Shown: piece after piece, positions 51,173 through 59,608 of the stretch
Layout: each line of letters starts with the position of its first letter
How positions within the stretch are numbered: the first letter of the stretch is position 1
Origin: Limimaricola sp027213785
GTDB lineage: Bacteria; Pseudomonadota; Alphaproteobacteria; Rhodobacterales; Rhodobacteraceae
Length of the DNA: 64,000 nucleotides
NCBI RefSeq assembly: GCF_050847355.1
Contig: NZ_CP193755.1
Span: forward strand, 2,480,001-2,544,000
Direction: 5' to 3'
The notes under the pieces: generated by a model
Database searches by the model: none
What the model saw: only the letters and a program-made list of their open reading frames with translations
Told to the model about the DNA's origin: nothing
Program-made: the position numbers and the translations under genes

Positions 51173-51768
51173 GGCACCAGCCCCCCGAAGCCGGAAAAGC
51201 CGAGCGACATCAGGCCGGTGACGATGAAGGCGCCGCCGAGTCCTCGCAGCCCCTCGGGCATGTCGGCATGGCGCAACCGCTCGCGGATCGCGGCGAAGGC
51301 GGTGATCGCAATGGCCCAGCCGATGCCGCTGCCGATCCCCCAGACCACCGCCTCAAGCGGGTCGTAGCGCCGCTCGACCATGAACAGGCTGCCACCCAGG
51401 ATCGCGCAGTTCACCGTGATCAGCGGCAGGAACACCCCCAGCGCGCGGTGCAGGGCCGGCACGAAGCGATCGAGCAGGAGCTCCATCAGCTGCACCATCG
51501 CGGCGATGACGCCGATGAAGACGATGATCCGCAGAAAGCTCAGGTCGATGTCGGGCAGCCCGGCCCAGTGCAGCGCGCCGGGGGCGAGCAGATAGGCATG
51601 GATCAGCGCGTTGACCGGCACCGTCACGCCCTGCACCACGATCACCGCGAGACCGAGGCCGAGCGCGGTGGAGATCCGCTGCGACACCGCGAGGAAGGTG
51701 CAGATGCCGAGGAAGAAGGACAGCGCGAGGTTGTCGGTCAGGATCGCGGCGAGCAGGATCTCCGTCAT
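51169..51768 (-). CDS. nqrE: Na+-NQR subunit E
   Basis: A 199-residue membrane protein with six helices. The conserved Cys of FFLGICTFLAVS and ITVNCAILGGSLFM pair with those of NqrD to hold the iron centre in the membrane. The start at 51768 overlaps the nqrD stop (ATGA). RnfA is the homologous subunit of Rnf complexes, but the NqrA-, NqrF- and NqrM-type neighbours make NqrE the better name. Confidence 0.92.
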   Translation of the reverse strand: MTEILLAAILTDNLALSFFLGICTFLAVSQRISTALGLGLAVIVVQGVTVPVNALIHAYLLAPGALHWAGLPDIDLSFLRIIVFIGVIAAMVQLMELLLDRFVPALHRALGVFLPLITVNCAILGGSLFMVERRYDPLEAVVWGIGSGIGWAIAITAFAAIRERLRHADMPEGLRGLGGAFIVTGLMSLGFSGFGGLVP

Positions 51769-52424
51769 GGCCGCGCCTCCCCCTGCCGGGACAGCAGGCG
51801 ATGTTCTGGCCGTTCGACCTGTTCGGGGCGCGCCGTGCGGATCGCCCAGATCATGAGCCCGATGATGAAGAAGGCCGATGGCGCGAGCTGCATCAGTCGC
51901 AGCGGCTCGAACCAGCCGCCCTGCTCCGCCAGCGGCAGCATTGGAATACCAAGAAGCCTGCCGGTGCCGAGGAGTTCGCGGATCGTCGCGACGACCACCA
52001 GCACGAGGCCGTAGCCCAGCGCGTTGCCCAGCGCGTCCAAGATCGAGGGTCCCACGGGATGGTGCATGGCGAAGCCCTCGGCCCGGCCCAGCACGATGCA
52101 GTTGGTGACGATCAGCCCGACGAAGATCGACAGCCGCTGGCTGATCTCGAAGGCGTAGGCGCGCAGCACCTCGTCGGTGACGATCACCAGCGTGGCGATG
52201 ATGGTGACCTGAAGGATCAGCCGGATCGCGTGCGGGATGTGGCGGCGGATCGCGCTGATGATCGCGGCCGAGGCGCAGAGCACGAAGATCAGCGCCGCCG
52301 CCATGGTGAGCGCCGTCGCCAGCGCCGTGGTCACTGCCAGCGCCGAGCAGATGCCCAAAATCTGCAGCGTCACCGGGTTCGACCGGATCAGCGGATCGGT
52401 CAGGTGGTGCGACAACCGGATCAT
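51765..52424 (-). CDS. nqrD: Na+-NQR subunit D
   Basis: A 219-residue membrane protein with six helices. The iron-site Cys are in LGICSAL and VTNCIVLGRAEGFAM. It forms an antiparallel pair with NqrE. The start at 52424 overlaps the nqrC stop as ATGA, and the sequence begins MIRLSHHLTDPLIRSNPVTL. The last 25 residues are polar. Homologous to RnfE. Confidence 0.92.
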   Translation of the reverse strand: MIRLSHHLTDPLIRSNPVTLQILGICSALAVTTALATALTMAAALIFVLCASAAIISAIRRHIPHAIRLILQVTIIATLVIVTDEVLRAYAFEISQRLSIFVGLIVTNCIVLGRAEGFAMHHPVGPSILDALGNALGYGLVLVVVATIRELLGTGRLLGIPMLPLAEQGGWFEPLRLMQLAPSAFFIIGLMIWAIRTARPEQVERPEHRLLSRQGEARP

Positions 52425-53221
52425 CCCGCCCCCTCCCCGGCCAGGCTGTCGAGGAACGGGCCATAGCCCCACGGCCCCATCCAGAAGCGCAGCATGGCGG
52501 TGACGCCGTTGCCGGTGCGGGTGGCGCCCGAGATGCCATCGACCTCGAATGCCGTGGTGGCCGTGCCGCGCACCACCTCAATGCGGATCGTGCCGCTGTC
52601 ATCGGCGACGCGGCGGCCGGGCCAGAGTGCCTGCCAATCGGCGCGCTCGATCTGCGCGCCGAGCCCCGGCGTCTCGCCTTGTTCGGTCACGGTCAGCGCC
52701 GCGACGGTGTCGAGATCGGCCTCGAGCGCGAGCAGCGCGTGGATGGTCGACTGATACCCCGCGCCGCGCATCGGCAGCACCACGAGCGCCAGCGCCCCGT
52801 CGCGTTCGAGCAGGTGGATCACGGCCACGCGCTCGCGCCGCCCGATCCCGGCGATGTCGGCCTTCGGCGGCAGCTCGATCCCGGTGTCCGGATCGCGCGC
52901 CACCCGCTCGGGATCGAACGCCATGACCTCGTCGGGCAGCACGCGGCCGGTCTCGAGATCGACGAGACGGCTTTGTAGCTCGGTCACCCCGGCCTCTTCC
53001 ATCACCTCGCGCAGCCCCGGCAGCGCCTCGATCATGGCCTGCATCCGGGCTGCGCGGGCGGCCTCGAGATTGGTGGCTTGCCGCGGCTCCAGCAGCGTGG
53101 CCGTGGTCGAAACGGTGAGCGCCGCGCCCAGCGCCACCAGACCGGCCATGCCCAGTGCCTTGACCGGGTCCTCGTTGGGCCGCGCGAGAAACCGCGCCCA
53201 CGGACCGCGTGTCTCAGCCAT
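52421..53221 (-). CDS. nqrC: Na+-NQR subunit C (covalent FMN carrier)
   Basis: A 266-residue protein with an N-terminal helix (residues 24-44) and a periplasmic FMN-binding domain. The flavinylation site is intact: VDGISGATRTGNGV, matching Dxx(S/T)GAT with Thr as the acceptor. GAGYQSTIHALLAL and GETPGLG are also typical. ApbE of the same operon would attach the FMN. The start at 53221 overlaps nqrB by eight bases. Confidence 0.92.
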   Translation of the reverse strand: MAETRGPWARFLARPNEDPVKALGMAGLVALGAALTVSTTATLLEPRQATNLEAARAARMQAMIEALPGLREVMEEAGVTELQSRLVDLETGRVLPDEVMAFDPERVARDPDTGIELPPKADIAGIGRRERVAVIHLLERDGALALVVLPMRGAGYQSTIHALLALEADLDTVAALTVTEQGETPGLGAQIERADWQALWPGRRVADDSGTIRIEVVRGTATTAFEVDGISGATRTGNGVTAMLRFWMGPWGYGPFLDSLAGEGAG

Positions 53222-54008
53222 GGCTGACCCCCTCGCGCCAGTCGGCGACGGCGATCACGCCCGCATCGATCAGCGGCGCGAAAAGACCCGCGAGCAGGAC
53301 CGCGAAGACGCCCGCCGACATGTCGAAACCGGGTCCCCCGGCTGCGCCCAGAAGTGCGATGAGCCCGCTCACCATAAGGCCCGACAGCCATTGCCCCGGC
53401 CCGGTAACCGGCGCACCGAAGGGATCTGCGGCGAAATAGACCAGAAGGACGGCGAGTGGCGCCCCCTGCGCGAAACCCGAGCCCCCCGCCCCGGTCGCCA
53501 GCGCAAAGCCCGCGGCCCCGGCCAGCACGACCCGCCACGGCGCAAGCCCCGCCAGCAGGAGCAGCGCGCCTCCGGGCAAGGCGGCCCAGAGCACCGGCGT
53601 TTCCGGAACCACCGCCGCTAGCGGCGGAAACGAGAAGGCAAGCAGCGCCAGTGCCAGCGCGCCGGTGCTGAGAAAGCCGAAGCCCGCGCCGCCGAAAACG
53701 AGAGCGCCGAGCACGAGCGCCAGAGACAGAGCGAGCGCGAGTTGCCAGGGCGCGGCCTCGGGCGGAGCGAAGAGGACCATGAGCAGCGCCGGCACCAGCA
53801 CCTCGAAGATCGGCCCGCGGCCACGAAGCTCGGCGAAGATCAGGGCGCAGGCCAACGCGGCCGTGACCACGGCCAGCGCATGAGGCCATGCCGTGCCCGG
53901 AGCCCGCAGGAACAGGATCACCGCAGGCGGCGCGAGGGCGATCAATCGAAGCGCCGTGGCATCGCGGGCGGCACGTTTTCGAAGCGCCGTGACACGTCCA
54001 TCCCTCAT
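53214..54008 (-). CDS. nqrB: Na+-NQR subunit B, short form without covalent-FMN motif
   Basis: A 264-residue membrane protein. It follows NqrB in LVFGGAGFGFLSTGALALAL (usual KEVFGGTGKNFLNPALTGRA), APWRVVLAGAAGFALA, FAADPFGAPVTGPGQWLSG and VLLAGLFAPLIDAGVI. NqrB is normally about 410 residues. Here an N-terminal region of roughly 50 residues is missing. So is the loop that carries the DGFSGAT flavin-attachment site, since AVVPETPVLWAALPGGAL runs directly into the next helix. No other DxxSGAT occurs in the protein. The reading frame is intact and coupled on both sides (ATGA with nqrA; eight-base overlap with nqrC), so this is not an obvious frameshift. Confidence 0.82.
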   Translation of the reverse strand: MRDGRVTALRKRAARDATALRLIALAPPAVILFLRAPGTAWPHALAVVTAALACALIFAELRGRGPIFEVLVPALLMVLFAPPEAAPWQLALALSLALVLGALVFGGAGFGFLSTGALALALLAFSFPPLAAVVPETPVLWAALPGGALLLLAGLAPWRVVLAGAAGFALATGAGGSGFAQGAPLAVLLVYFAADPFGAPVTGPGQWLSGLMVSGLIALLGAAGGPGFDMSAGVFAVLLAGLFAPLIDAGVIAVADWREGVSHG

Positions 54009-55126
54009 CGCTCGCCCTCCAGCTCATCGAGGACGCGGCGCAGCAGAGCGCCGTAATCGGCGCCGCTGGCGCAGATCGCGCTGGCCGCTCGCATGTCCCC
54101 CTCGACCAGATCGAGGCAACCATGCCTGCGCGCGGTCTCGGCATCGCCGATCTGCAATGCGTGCAGCAGCGGGATCGCACGCAGCCGCATCGGCAGCGTC
54201 GCCGCCAAGGCCGGCACCGGCACGATCGGCCCGAGCGCACCGTCGGGCGGTGGGACCGCGTCGTGGCGCGGGTCGATCCGGCTCTCGTTGCGCCTCAGCG
54301 GCCGGGTGGCCGGGGTCGTCCAGCCAGCCTCCTTCAGCGCCTCCGCCAGATCGGCGCCGAGCGGCGCCTGCCGCAGGCCCGCACCCTCGCCCATGAGCGT
54401 GACGATCTCGACCAGACGCGTCGGGTCGAACAGCCCCTCGCCGCAGAGCCGGCCGAGCGCGATCGCCGTCTGCGCGTCGAGCGTCCAGACCTCACCGCCA
54501 TGGGCCACGCTGCACAGCCTGCGCAGCCTGTGGGCCATGCCGTCATGGCGCGGCGCGACCGTGTCAAGCTCGACGCGTCCCTCCGCCGGGGCCAATGCCG
54601 CGCCGCCGTGCTGACACAGGATCACCGGCCCGTCGGTGAGCCTGCAGAGCGCGCGCAGACCATGCCCCAGCGCGAATGGCGCGGCCTGCGCCGCCGCGAC
54701 CGCCGCACCGTCCAGCGCGTTCACGAGGATAGCCTTGGGCCGTGCCTCGGGGTCGGGCACGCGGTCGAAGGGCCGAGTACGCAGATCGCACCAGAGCCCG
54801 TGGATCAGCATCAATTCGCGGGTGTCGCCCACCGCCCTCACCGGCGCAGCCCGTGCCGGGCCCGCAGGCCGGATCACCACCCGGATGACGCGGCGACCGA
54901 GGCCGGTCTCCACCCGCACCACCCGGCCCGCCACCGGGGCGACCACCCGGATCGCGGGCCGGACCCTGTCGTGCATGACGGGCGTGCCCAAGGCCACCTC
55001 CGCCCCCTCCTCGATGCAGGCAACGGGCCGCAGGCCGGGCATGTCCTGCGCCTCCAGCGTCACCGTTTCCGGAACGATGGCGGGCGGACCGAAGGCACGT
55101 TTGCGGTGCGGCTCGAGACAGGACAT
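54005..55126 (-). CDS. nqrA: Na+-NQR subunit A
   Basis: A 373-residue soluble subunit. The N-terminal biotinyl-lipoyl-like part (MPGLRPVACIEEGAEVALGT; APVAGRVVRVETGLGRRVIR) and the stretch LWCDLRTRPFDRVPDPEARP with KAILVNALDGA correspond to NqrA, which usually has about 445 residues. The protein is therefore somewhat short, mostly in the C-terminal half. It caps the complex near the quinone site. The ATG at 55126 has GGAGG five bases upstream. It is the first gene of the operon, 57 bases from the FNR palindrome. Confidence 0.88.
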   Translation of the reverse strand: MSCLEPHRKRAFGPPAIVPETVTLEAQDMPGLRPVACIEEGAEVALGTPVMHDRVRPAIRVVAPVAGRVVRVETGLGRRVIRVVIRPAGPARAAPVRAVGDTRELMLIHGLWCDLRTRPFDRVPDPEARPKAILVNALDGAAVAAAQAAPFALGHGLRALCRLTDGPVILCQHGGAALAPAEGRVELDTVAPRHDGMAHRLRRLCSVAHGGEVWTLDAQTAIALGRLCGEGLFDPTRLVEIVTLMGEGAGLRQAPLGADLAEALKEAGWTTPATRPLRRNESRIDPRHDAVPPPDGALGPIVPVPALAATLPMRLRAIPLLHALQIGDAETARRHGCLDLVEGDMRAASAICASGADYGALLRRVLDELEGER

Positions 55127-55182
55127 GGCGACCTCCGGGGCGGCTTCTTCTCCCTGCATCGGCCAACCGCCGCGCGGCCGCC

Positions 55183-55196
55183 TTGATCTCGATCAA
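55183..55196. promoter_or_regulatory. Perfect FNR palindrome between nqrA and the pentaheme cytochrome gene
   Basis: TTGAT-CTCG-ATCAA has perfect five-base arms. It lies nearly in the middle of the 133-base divergent gap, 57 bases from nqrA and 64 bases from the cytochrome gene, so one FnrL dimer could activate both. -10 elements by eye are weak in both directions (GATGCA and CATCAT at class II distance). Confidence 0.72.
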
Positions 55197-55259
55197 GGCT
55201 CGAGGCGGCCCTGCATCGCATCATCGAGACATCTGGCCCCAGCCCGTCGGAGAGATGCC

Positions 55260-56348
55260 ATGCGCCGCCCTGCATTCCTGCTGTCAGCGTTGCTGACCGG
55301 CAGCCTCGTTCCGGTCTGGTCACTGGCGCAAGACCTCGAACCCACGCCGGAAGAGATCGTCGAGGACTGGATGGCCTCGGGCCACGCCGACGCCATGTCG
55401 GAAGCGTTCCGCCACTGGGACGAGGAGGGCGAGATCCCCGGCGCCTGCGCCGCGTGCCATTCCACCACGGGCTTTAGGGCCTATCTCGCCTCGCCGATGA
55501 CCACCGCAGGCCTCATCGACCATCCCGTCCCCACGGGGGATTTGGTCGAATGCACCTCGTGTCACGCCCCGGAAACGGCGTCGCTCACCACCCTTCCCTT
55601 TCCCTCCGGCGCGGCGATTTCGCTTGGGTCGGGCATGGCTGTCTGCGCGGTCTGTCACCAAGGCCGCGCGTCCGGGGAGGACGTCGACACGGCCATCGCG
55701 GATCTCGGCGACGACGAGGTGTCGGACCGGTTGAGCTTCATCAATGTCCATTACTCCGCGGCCGCGGCGACATTGCTGGGTGCCGAGGCCGGCGGCGGCT
55801 ATGAATACAAGGGCCGGAGTTATGCGGGACGTTTCGCGCATGTTCCGGGCTTCGACGACTGCGCGGGCTGCCACGGCGCGCATGACACGGCGATCGAGAT
55901 CGCCGACTGCACGAGCTGTCACGCAGGCGTGGAGAATTCGCGCGCGATCCGAACGAGTGAAGCGGACCCGGACGGCGACGACAACACCGCCGAAGGCATC
56001 GCCTCGGAGATCAAAGCCCTGCACGAACATCTGCGCAGGATGATCATGCTCTATGCCGAGACCGTCAGCGACGCGGCCATTCTCTACGCGCCGGACAGCT
56101 TTCCCTACTTCTTCACCGATCTCGACGGCGACGGGCAGGCCGACGCGGAGGAGACCGTACGCGACAATCGCTATGCCAGCTGGACACCTCGGCTGCTGCG
56201 CGCGGCCTACAACTACCAGTTCGTCGCGAAAGACGGAGGCGCCCATGCCCACAACCCGCGCTACGCGGCGCAGCTCCTGATCGATAGCCTGAACGATCTC
56301 GCCGAAGCCCTGCCCCAAGCCCCGGGAGACGCCTTCATGCGACCATGA
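55260..56348 (+). CDS. Periplasmic pentaheme cytochrome c
   Basis: A 362-residue secreted protein with a signal peptide (MRRPAFLLSALLTGSLVPVWSLA) and five CxxCH motifs: CAACH (63-67), CTSCH, CAVCH, CAGCH and CTSCH. Between the first four hemes are additional His that could be distal ligands (GLIDHPVPTGD, NVHYSA). Near residue 295 the loop DLDGDGQAD matches a calcium-binding EF-hand/dockerin type. It is not NapB-, NrfA- or NirT-like in spacing, and I do not recognise the subfamily. It is divergent from the NQR operon across one FNR palindrome, so the two are probably produced together at low oxygen. Confidence 0.85.
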   Translation: MRRPAFLLSALLTGSLVPVWSLAQDLEPTPEEIVEDWMASGHADAMSEAFRHWDEEGEIPGACAACHSTTGFRAYLASPMTTAGLIDHPVPTGDLVECTSCHAPETASLTTLPFPSGAAISLGSGMAVCAVCHQGRASGEDVDTAIADLGDDEVSDRLSFINVHYSAAAATLLGAEAGGGYEYKGRSYAGRFAHVPGFDDCAGCHGAHDTAIEIADCTSCHAGVENSRAIRTSEADPDGDDNTAEGIASEIKALHEHLRRMIMLYAETVSDAAILYAPDSFPYFFTDLDGDGQADAEETVRDNRYASWTPRLLRAAYNYQFVAKDGGAHAHNPRYAAQLLIDSLNDLAEALPQAPGDAFMRP

Positions 56349-56711
56349 CGGCACAAGGGAACATCGCGGGATGATACGCTTGGCGTTCCGCTGCTCGTGC
56401 TTGGGCTCAGCACCCGCTGATCGCCTTCTGGGGCATGGTTCATGGCTCGAAGGGCGAGCGGTGGCCTGAGCAATCCCTTACGGCTGGTCAAGGCGCGGAT
56501 AGCGCGTCATAGCCGTAGTTCCCCAAATTCACGGCAAGCTGCGCAGCGACGATCGTCGAGTACCGCCCGGCGTCATCCTTACGAACCGCAATGGCCTGCG
56601 GGGGTGTGATGCATACGCAACATACGGCCCCCACAAGTCGCGCTGCATCATGGTCTCCTCGCCTCGAAATCAGTGAGGAAGGCGCCCATGCATACGGGGC
56701 TATCCATACCA
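56349..56711 (+). other. Gap between pentaheme cytochrome and GGDEF-EAL genes
   Basis: 363 bases with no gene I can support. On the minus strand a GAGGAG sequence precedes an ATG pair at 56646-56651, but the frame gives only 40 residues without family features. A different minus-strand frame across 56488-56650 encodes a protein-like stretch (AVRKDDAGRYSTIVAAQLAV) with no good start. A broken small gene is possible. Confidence 0.35.
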
Positions 56712-59606
56712 TCAGGCCGGGATTCGCTTCGGTCGCGAACTCGATGCTGCCGAGGTGTTGCCGTGGTGGGCGGCGCCGATGCCTTCGAGCAATGCCGGGA
56801 CCGCGTCGAGCCGGACCGCCGGGCTGTAGTAGAAGCCTTGCACTTCATTGCAGCCCTCGGAGCGCAGCTGGTTGAGCTGTTCGAAGGTCTCGACCCCTTC
56901 GGCGGTGGTGGTCATTCCGAGGCTCGTCCCCAACCCGGTGATCGCCCGCACGATGGACAGCGCGTCGCCGCTCTTCTCAATATCGCGAATGAAGGAACGG
57001 TCGATCTTGATCTTGTCGAACGGGAAAGAGCGCAGGTAACCCAACGAGCTGTAGCCCGTGCCGAAATCGTCCATCGACACGCGCACACCCATACCGCGCA
57101 GCTGTTTCAGGATCGACAGCACGAGTTCGCTCTGCCGCAGCAGAACGGTTTCGGTGATCTCCAGCTCCAGCCGCTGCGGTTCCAACCCGGCCTGCGACAG
57201 CGCCTGAGCCACTTGGTCGAGCAGTTGCTGCGAGCGGAACTGCGCCGGTGACAGGTTGACCGCGATGCGAACATGGGCGGGCCAGCCGGCGGCGGCGTCG
57301 CAGGCGCGCTGCAGCACCCAGGCACCGATCTCGCCGATCAGCCCGATCTCCTCCGCAAGCGGGATGAACTCCGCGGGCGACACCGCGCCGCGCTCGGGAT
57401 GCGTCCAGCGCAGCAGCGCCTCGAAGCAGCTGACCCGGCTCGTCGCCATGTCGACGATGGGCTGGTAGTGGACCTCGAACTCGTCATTCTGCAAAGCCAG
57501 GCGAAGATCCCGTTCGAGCATCCGGCGTTGCTGCATCGAGCTGTCCATCTCCTGTTCGAAGAAACGGAAGCCGTTGCGCCCATCGGCCTTGGCCCGGTAG
57601 AGCGCCATGTCCGCGGCCTTGACCAGCGTCTGGGCGTCGCCGCCGTCATCGGGATAGAGCGCGATTCCGATGCTGGTGCCGATCGCGACCTGGTGGCCGG
57701 CGATCTCGAACGGTCGGGTGATCTCCTCGATGATGCGTTCTGCCAGCTTGCGCGCCTCCTCGCCCGACGCGATGTCGCTTTCGATGATCGCGAACTCGTC
57801 ACCGCCGAGCCGCGCGACCACGCCCGAGGGACGCAGGCAGCCACGCAGCCGCGCGCCCACATGGCGGAGCAGTTCGTCTCCTGCGGGATGGCCGTGCAGG
57901 TCGTTGACCGCCTTGAAGTGGTCGAGGTCGAGATAGAGCACGGCGTGCTGCCGACCGCGCGCCGCGACCGCAAGGGTTTCTTCGATCCGGCGCGTGAACA
58001 GCAAGCGATTGGGGAGGTCGGTGAGCGCGTCGTGATGCGCCATGTGTTCGATCCGGGCCTCGTCGCGCTTGCGCTGGGTAACATCCTCGAAGGTGGCGAC
58101 CCAGCCACCGGCAGGCATCGGCACGCAGGAGACCGATACCGACCGGCCGTCGCCGGTGGAGGCGAGATGGGTCAAGGTCTCGCGGTCGCTGTCGCGTCGC
58201 GTGAGGAGCGAGATGAAGTCGGCGTCCTGTGCCTCGGTGACATGCCCCGCCCTGTTCATGACCTCGAGGATCTGCGCGATCTTCATGCCCGGTTTGAGAG
58301 CCCCGGAAGGCAGGCCGTAGATCTCCTCGAAACGGCGATTATGCACGACCAGTTCGCCCTTGGGGCCGTACATGCAGAGGCCTTGGGACATGTTGTTCAA
58401 CGCGGCGTCGAGACGCATGTTGCGCTTGGCGATCTCCAGCTCGGACTGTTCGATCAGGCGAGCGCGGGCTTGGGCGAGTTGTGTGATCAACCCGTCGAAA
58501 CTGCGGGCCAGCAGGCCGATCTCGTCCTTCCGGGCGAGGATCGAAGGCGCGATCAGCTCAGCCACTTCGGGCGTCCGGCTTTCGTCTCGCGCACCCGTCG
58601 ACAACCTGTTCATTGCCGCGCTCATGGCGGTGATCGGATCGGTCAGGCCGCGCGAGGCGATCCAGCCGAAGACCAGCATCGTCAACCCGAGGAAAACGGT
58701 GGTCAGCGTGAGAGTACGCTTGAGCTGCGCAATGCTGCCGAAAGCGGCCTCCTCGGTCACGCCCGAGAGCATCTGCAACTCGAGATGTGCGAACGGGCTC
58801 TCGGCGGGAAACTGCGCCGAGGTGACCAGATCGGGGCCCTGATCCCGCACCAACGCCTCGCCCGGCGCTGTTCCCTCCACGGCAGCAAGAAGGCGCTGCA
58901 CGATTTCGTCGGCCGCGTCCGAACCGGTGCGATAGAGGAGCCGTCCCTCGCCATCGCGAAGCAGCAACGCGCGCTCGGCGCCCTGGGCCTCATCGCCGAT
59001 CTGCACGCGGGCAAGCTGTTCGCGCAGCCGGTCCATGCCGATCGTGCCCGAGAGCACGCCGATCACGGTGCTTTGGTCATACTCGGCCCGGATCGGCACG
59101 CTGAACAGAAAGGAGTCGTCGGCAAGACCGGGATGCGCGTCGAACCCCCCCACGACCGGAAGCCCGGCGAGGCTTTGGTCCAGATGGTCGATGTCGAGAT
59201 CCTGACCGGGGCTCAGATCAACTCCCTCGGCCGCGATCACCGCGCCGGTTTCGTCGGTCACCACGAATGCCGCGAACTCGCGATATCGCGTCCGCATCGC
59301 CGCCAGCGACCTGGCGATCTCGCCGATGCCGTCGGCGATCAGGACGTCCTGCATCACGTTCGTCTCGGCGAGCGTGGTCAGGTCGTACATCGTGCGGTCC
59401 AGCCAACGCTCCAGATCGAGCATCTCGGCATTGAGGGTACGCGTGGCCTTGTCCGCGACCTCGGCCCGCAGCGCACGCTCTCCGAAATAGGTGGCAACCA
59501 AGGTGCCAATTCCCAGCGACACGAGAGCGCAGGTGAACAGCATCGCCGCCACCTTGAGGCGCAACCCCGCCCGCGCCCAGCGAGCGACAGGGATGGCCGT
59601 GGCCAT
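56712..59606 (-). CDS. Membrane-bound GGDEF-EAL cyclic-di-GMP enzyme with Cache, HAMP and PAS domains
   Basis: A 964-residue signalling protein. A membrane helix at about 17-40 and another near 295-318 enclose a periplasmic Cache-like sensor. A HAMP segment, a PAS domain (about 400-520), GGDEF (about 535-690) and EAL (about 705-950) follow. The synthase motif is intact (ARLGGDEFAI), but the product-inhibition site RxxD upstream reads RPSG. The EAL part has EALLRW, ITETVLL, DDFGTGYSS, KIDRSF and AEGVET, so the phosphodiesterase looks competent. Stop and start are two bases apart from the upstream Cache-protein gene, so both form an operon in which the secreted partner probably feeds the sensor. 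Confidence 0.92.
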   Translation of the reverse strand: MATAIPVARWARAGLRLKVAAMLFTCALVSLGIGTLVATYFGERALRAEVADKATRTLNAEMLDLERWLDRTMYDLTTLAETNVMQDVLIADGIGEIARSLAAMRTRYREFAAFVVTDETGAVIAAEGVDLSPGQDLDIDHLDQSLAGLPVVGGFDAHPGLADDSFLFSVPIRAEYDQSTVIGVLSGTIGMDRLREQLARVQIGDEAQGAERALLLRDGEGRLLYRTGSDAADEIVQRLLAAVEGTAPGEALVRDQGPDLVTSAQFPAESPFAHLELQMLSGVTEEAAFGSIAQLKRTLTLTTVFLGLTMLVFGWIASRGLTDPITAMSAAMNRLSTGARDESRTPEVAELIAPSILARKDEIGLLARSFDGLITQLAQARARLIEQSELEIAKRNMRLDAALNNMSQGLCMYGPKGELVVHNRRFEEIYGLPSGALKPGMKIAQILEVMNRAGHVTEAQDADFISLLTRRDSDRETLTHLASTGDGRSVSVSCVPMPAGGWVATFEDVTQRKRDEARIEHMAHHDALTDLPNRLLFTRRIEETLAVAARGRQHAVLYLDLDHFKAVNDLHGHPAGDELLRHVGARLRGCLRPSGVVARLGGDEFAIIESDIASGEEARKLAERIIEEITRPFEIAGHQVAIGTSIGIALYPDDGGDAQTLVKAADMALYRAKADGRNGFRFFEQEMDSSMQQRRMLERDLRLALQNDEFEVHYQPIVDMATSRVSCFEALLRWTHPERGAVSPAEFIPLAEEIGLIGEIGAWVLQRACDAAAGWPAHVRIAVNLSPAQFRSQQLLDQVAQALSQAGLEPQRLELEITETVLLRQSELVLSILKQLRGMGVRVSMDDFGTGYSSLGYLRSFPFDKIKIDRSFIRDIEKSGDALSIVRAITGLGTSLGMTTTAEGVETFEQLNQLRSEGCNEVQGFYYSPAVRLDAVPALLEGIGAAHHGNTSAASSSRPKRIPA

Positions 59607-59608
59607 GC

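Noticed and set aside
54005..55126. Naming the 49-55 kb operon as Rnf
   Set aside because: The first subunit fits NqrA, the last electron-entry subunit is an NqrF with FAD and one [2Fe-2S] cluster, and an NqrM-like gene is present; no RnfB or ferredoxin-rich RnfC is seen.
56488..56712. A 74-codon minus-strand frame after the GGDEF-EAL gene
   Set aside because: Its start lies within the stop region of the upstream gene without a ribosome-binding sequence, and no family pattern is visible; recorded only as a possible relic.
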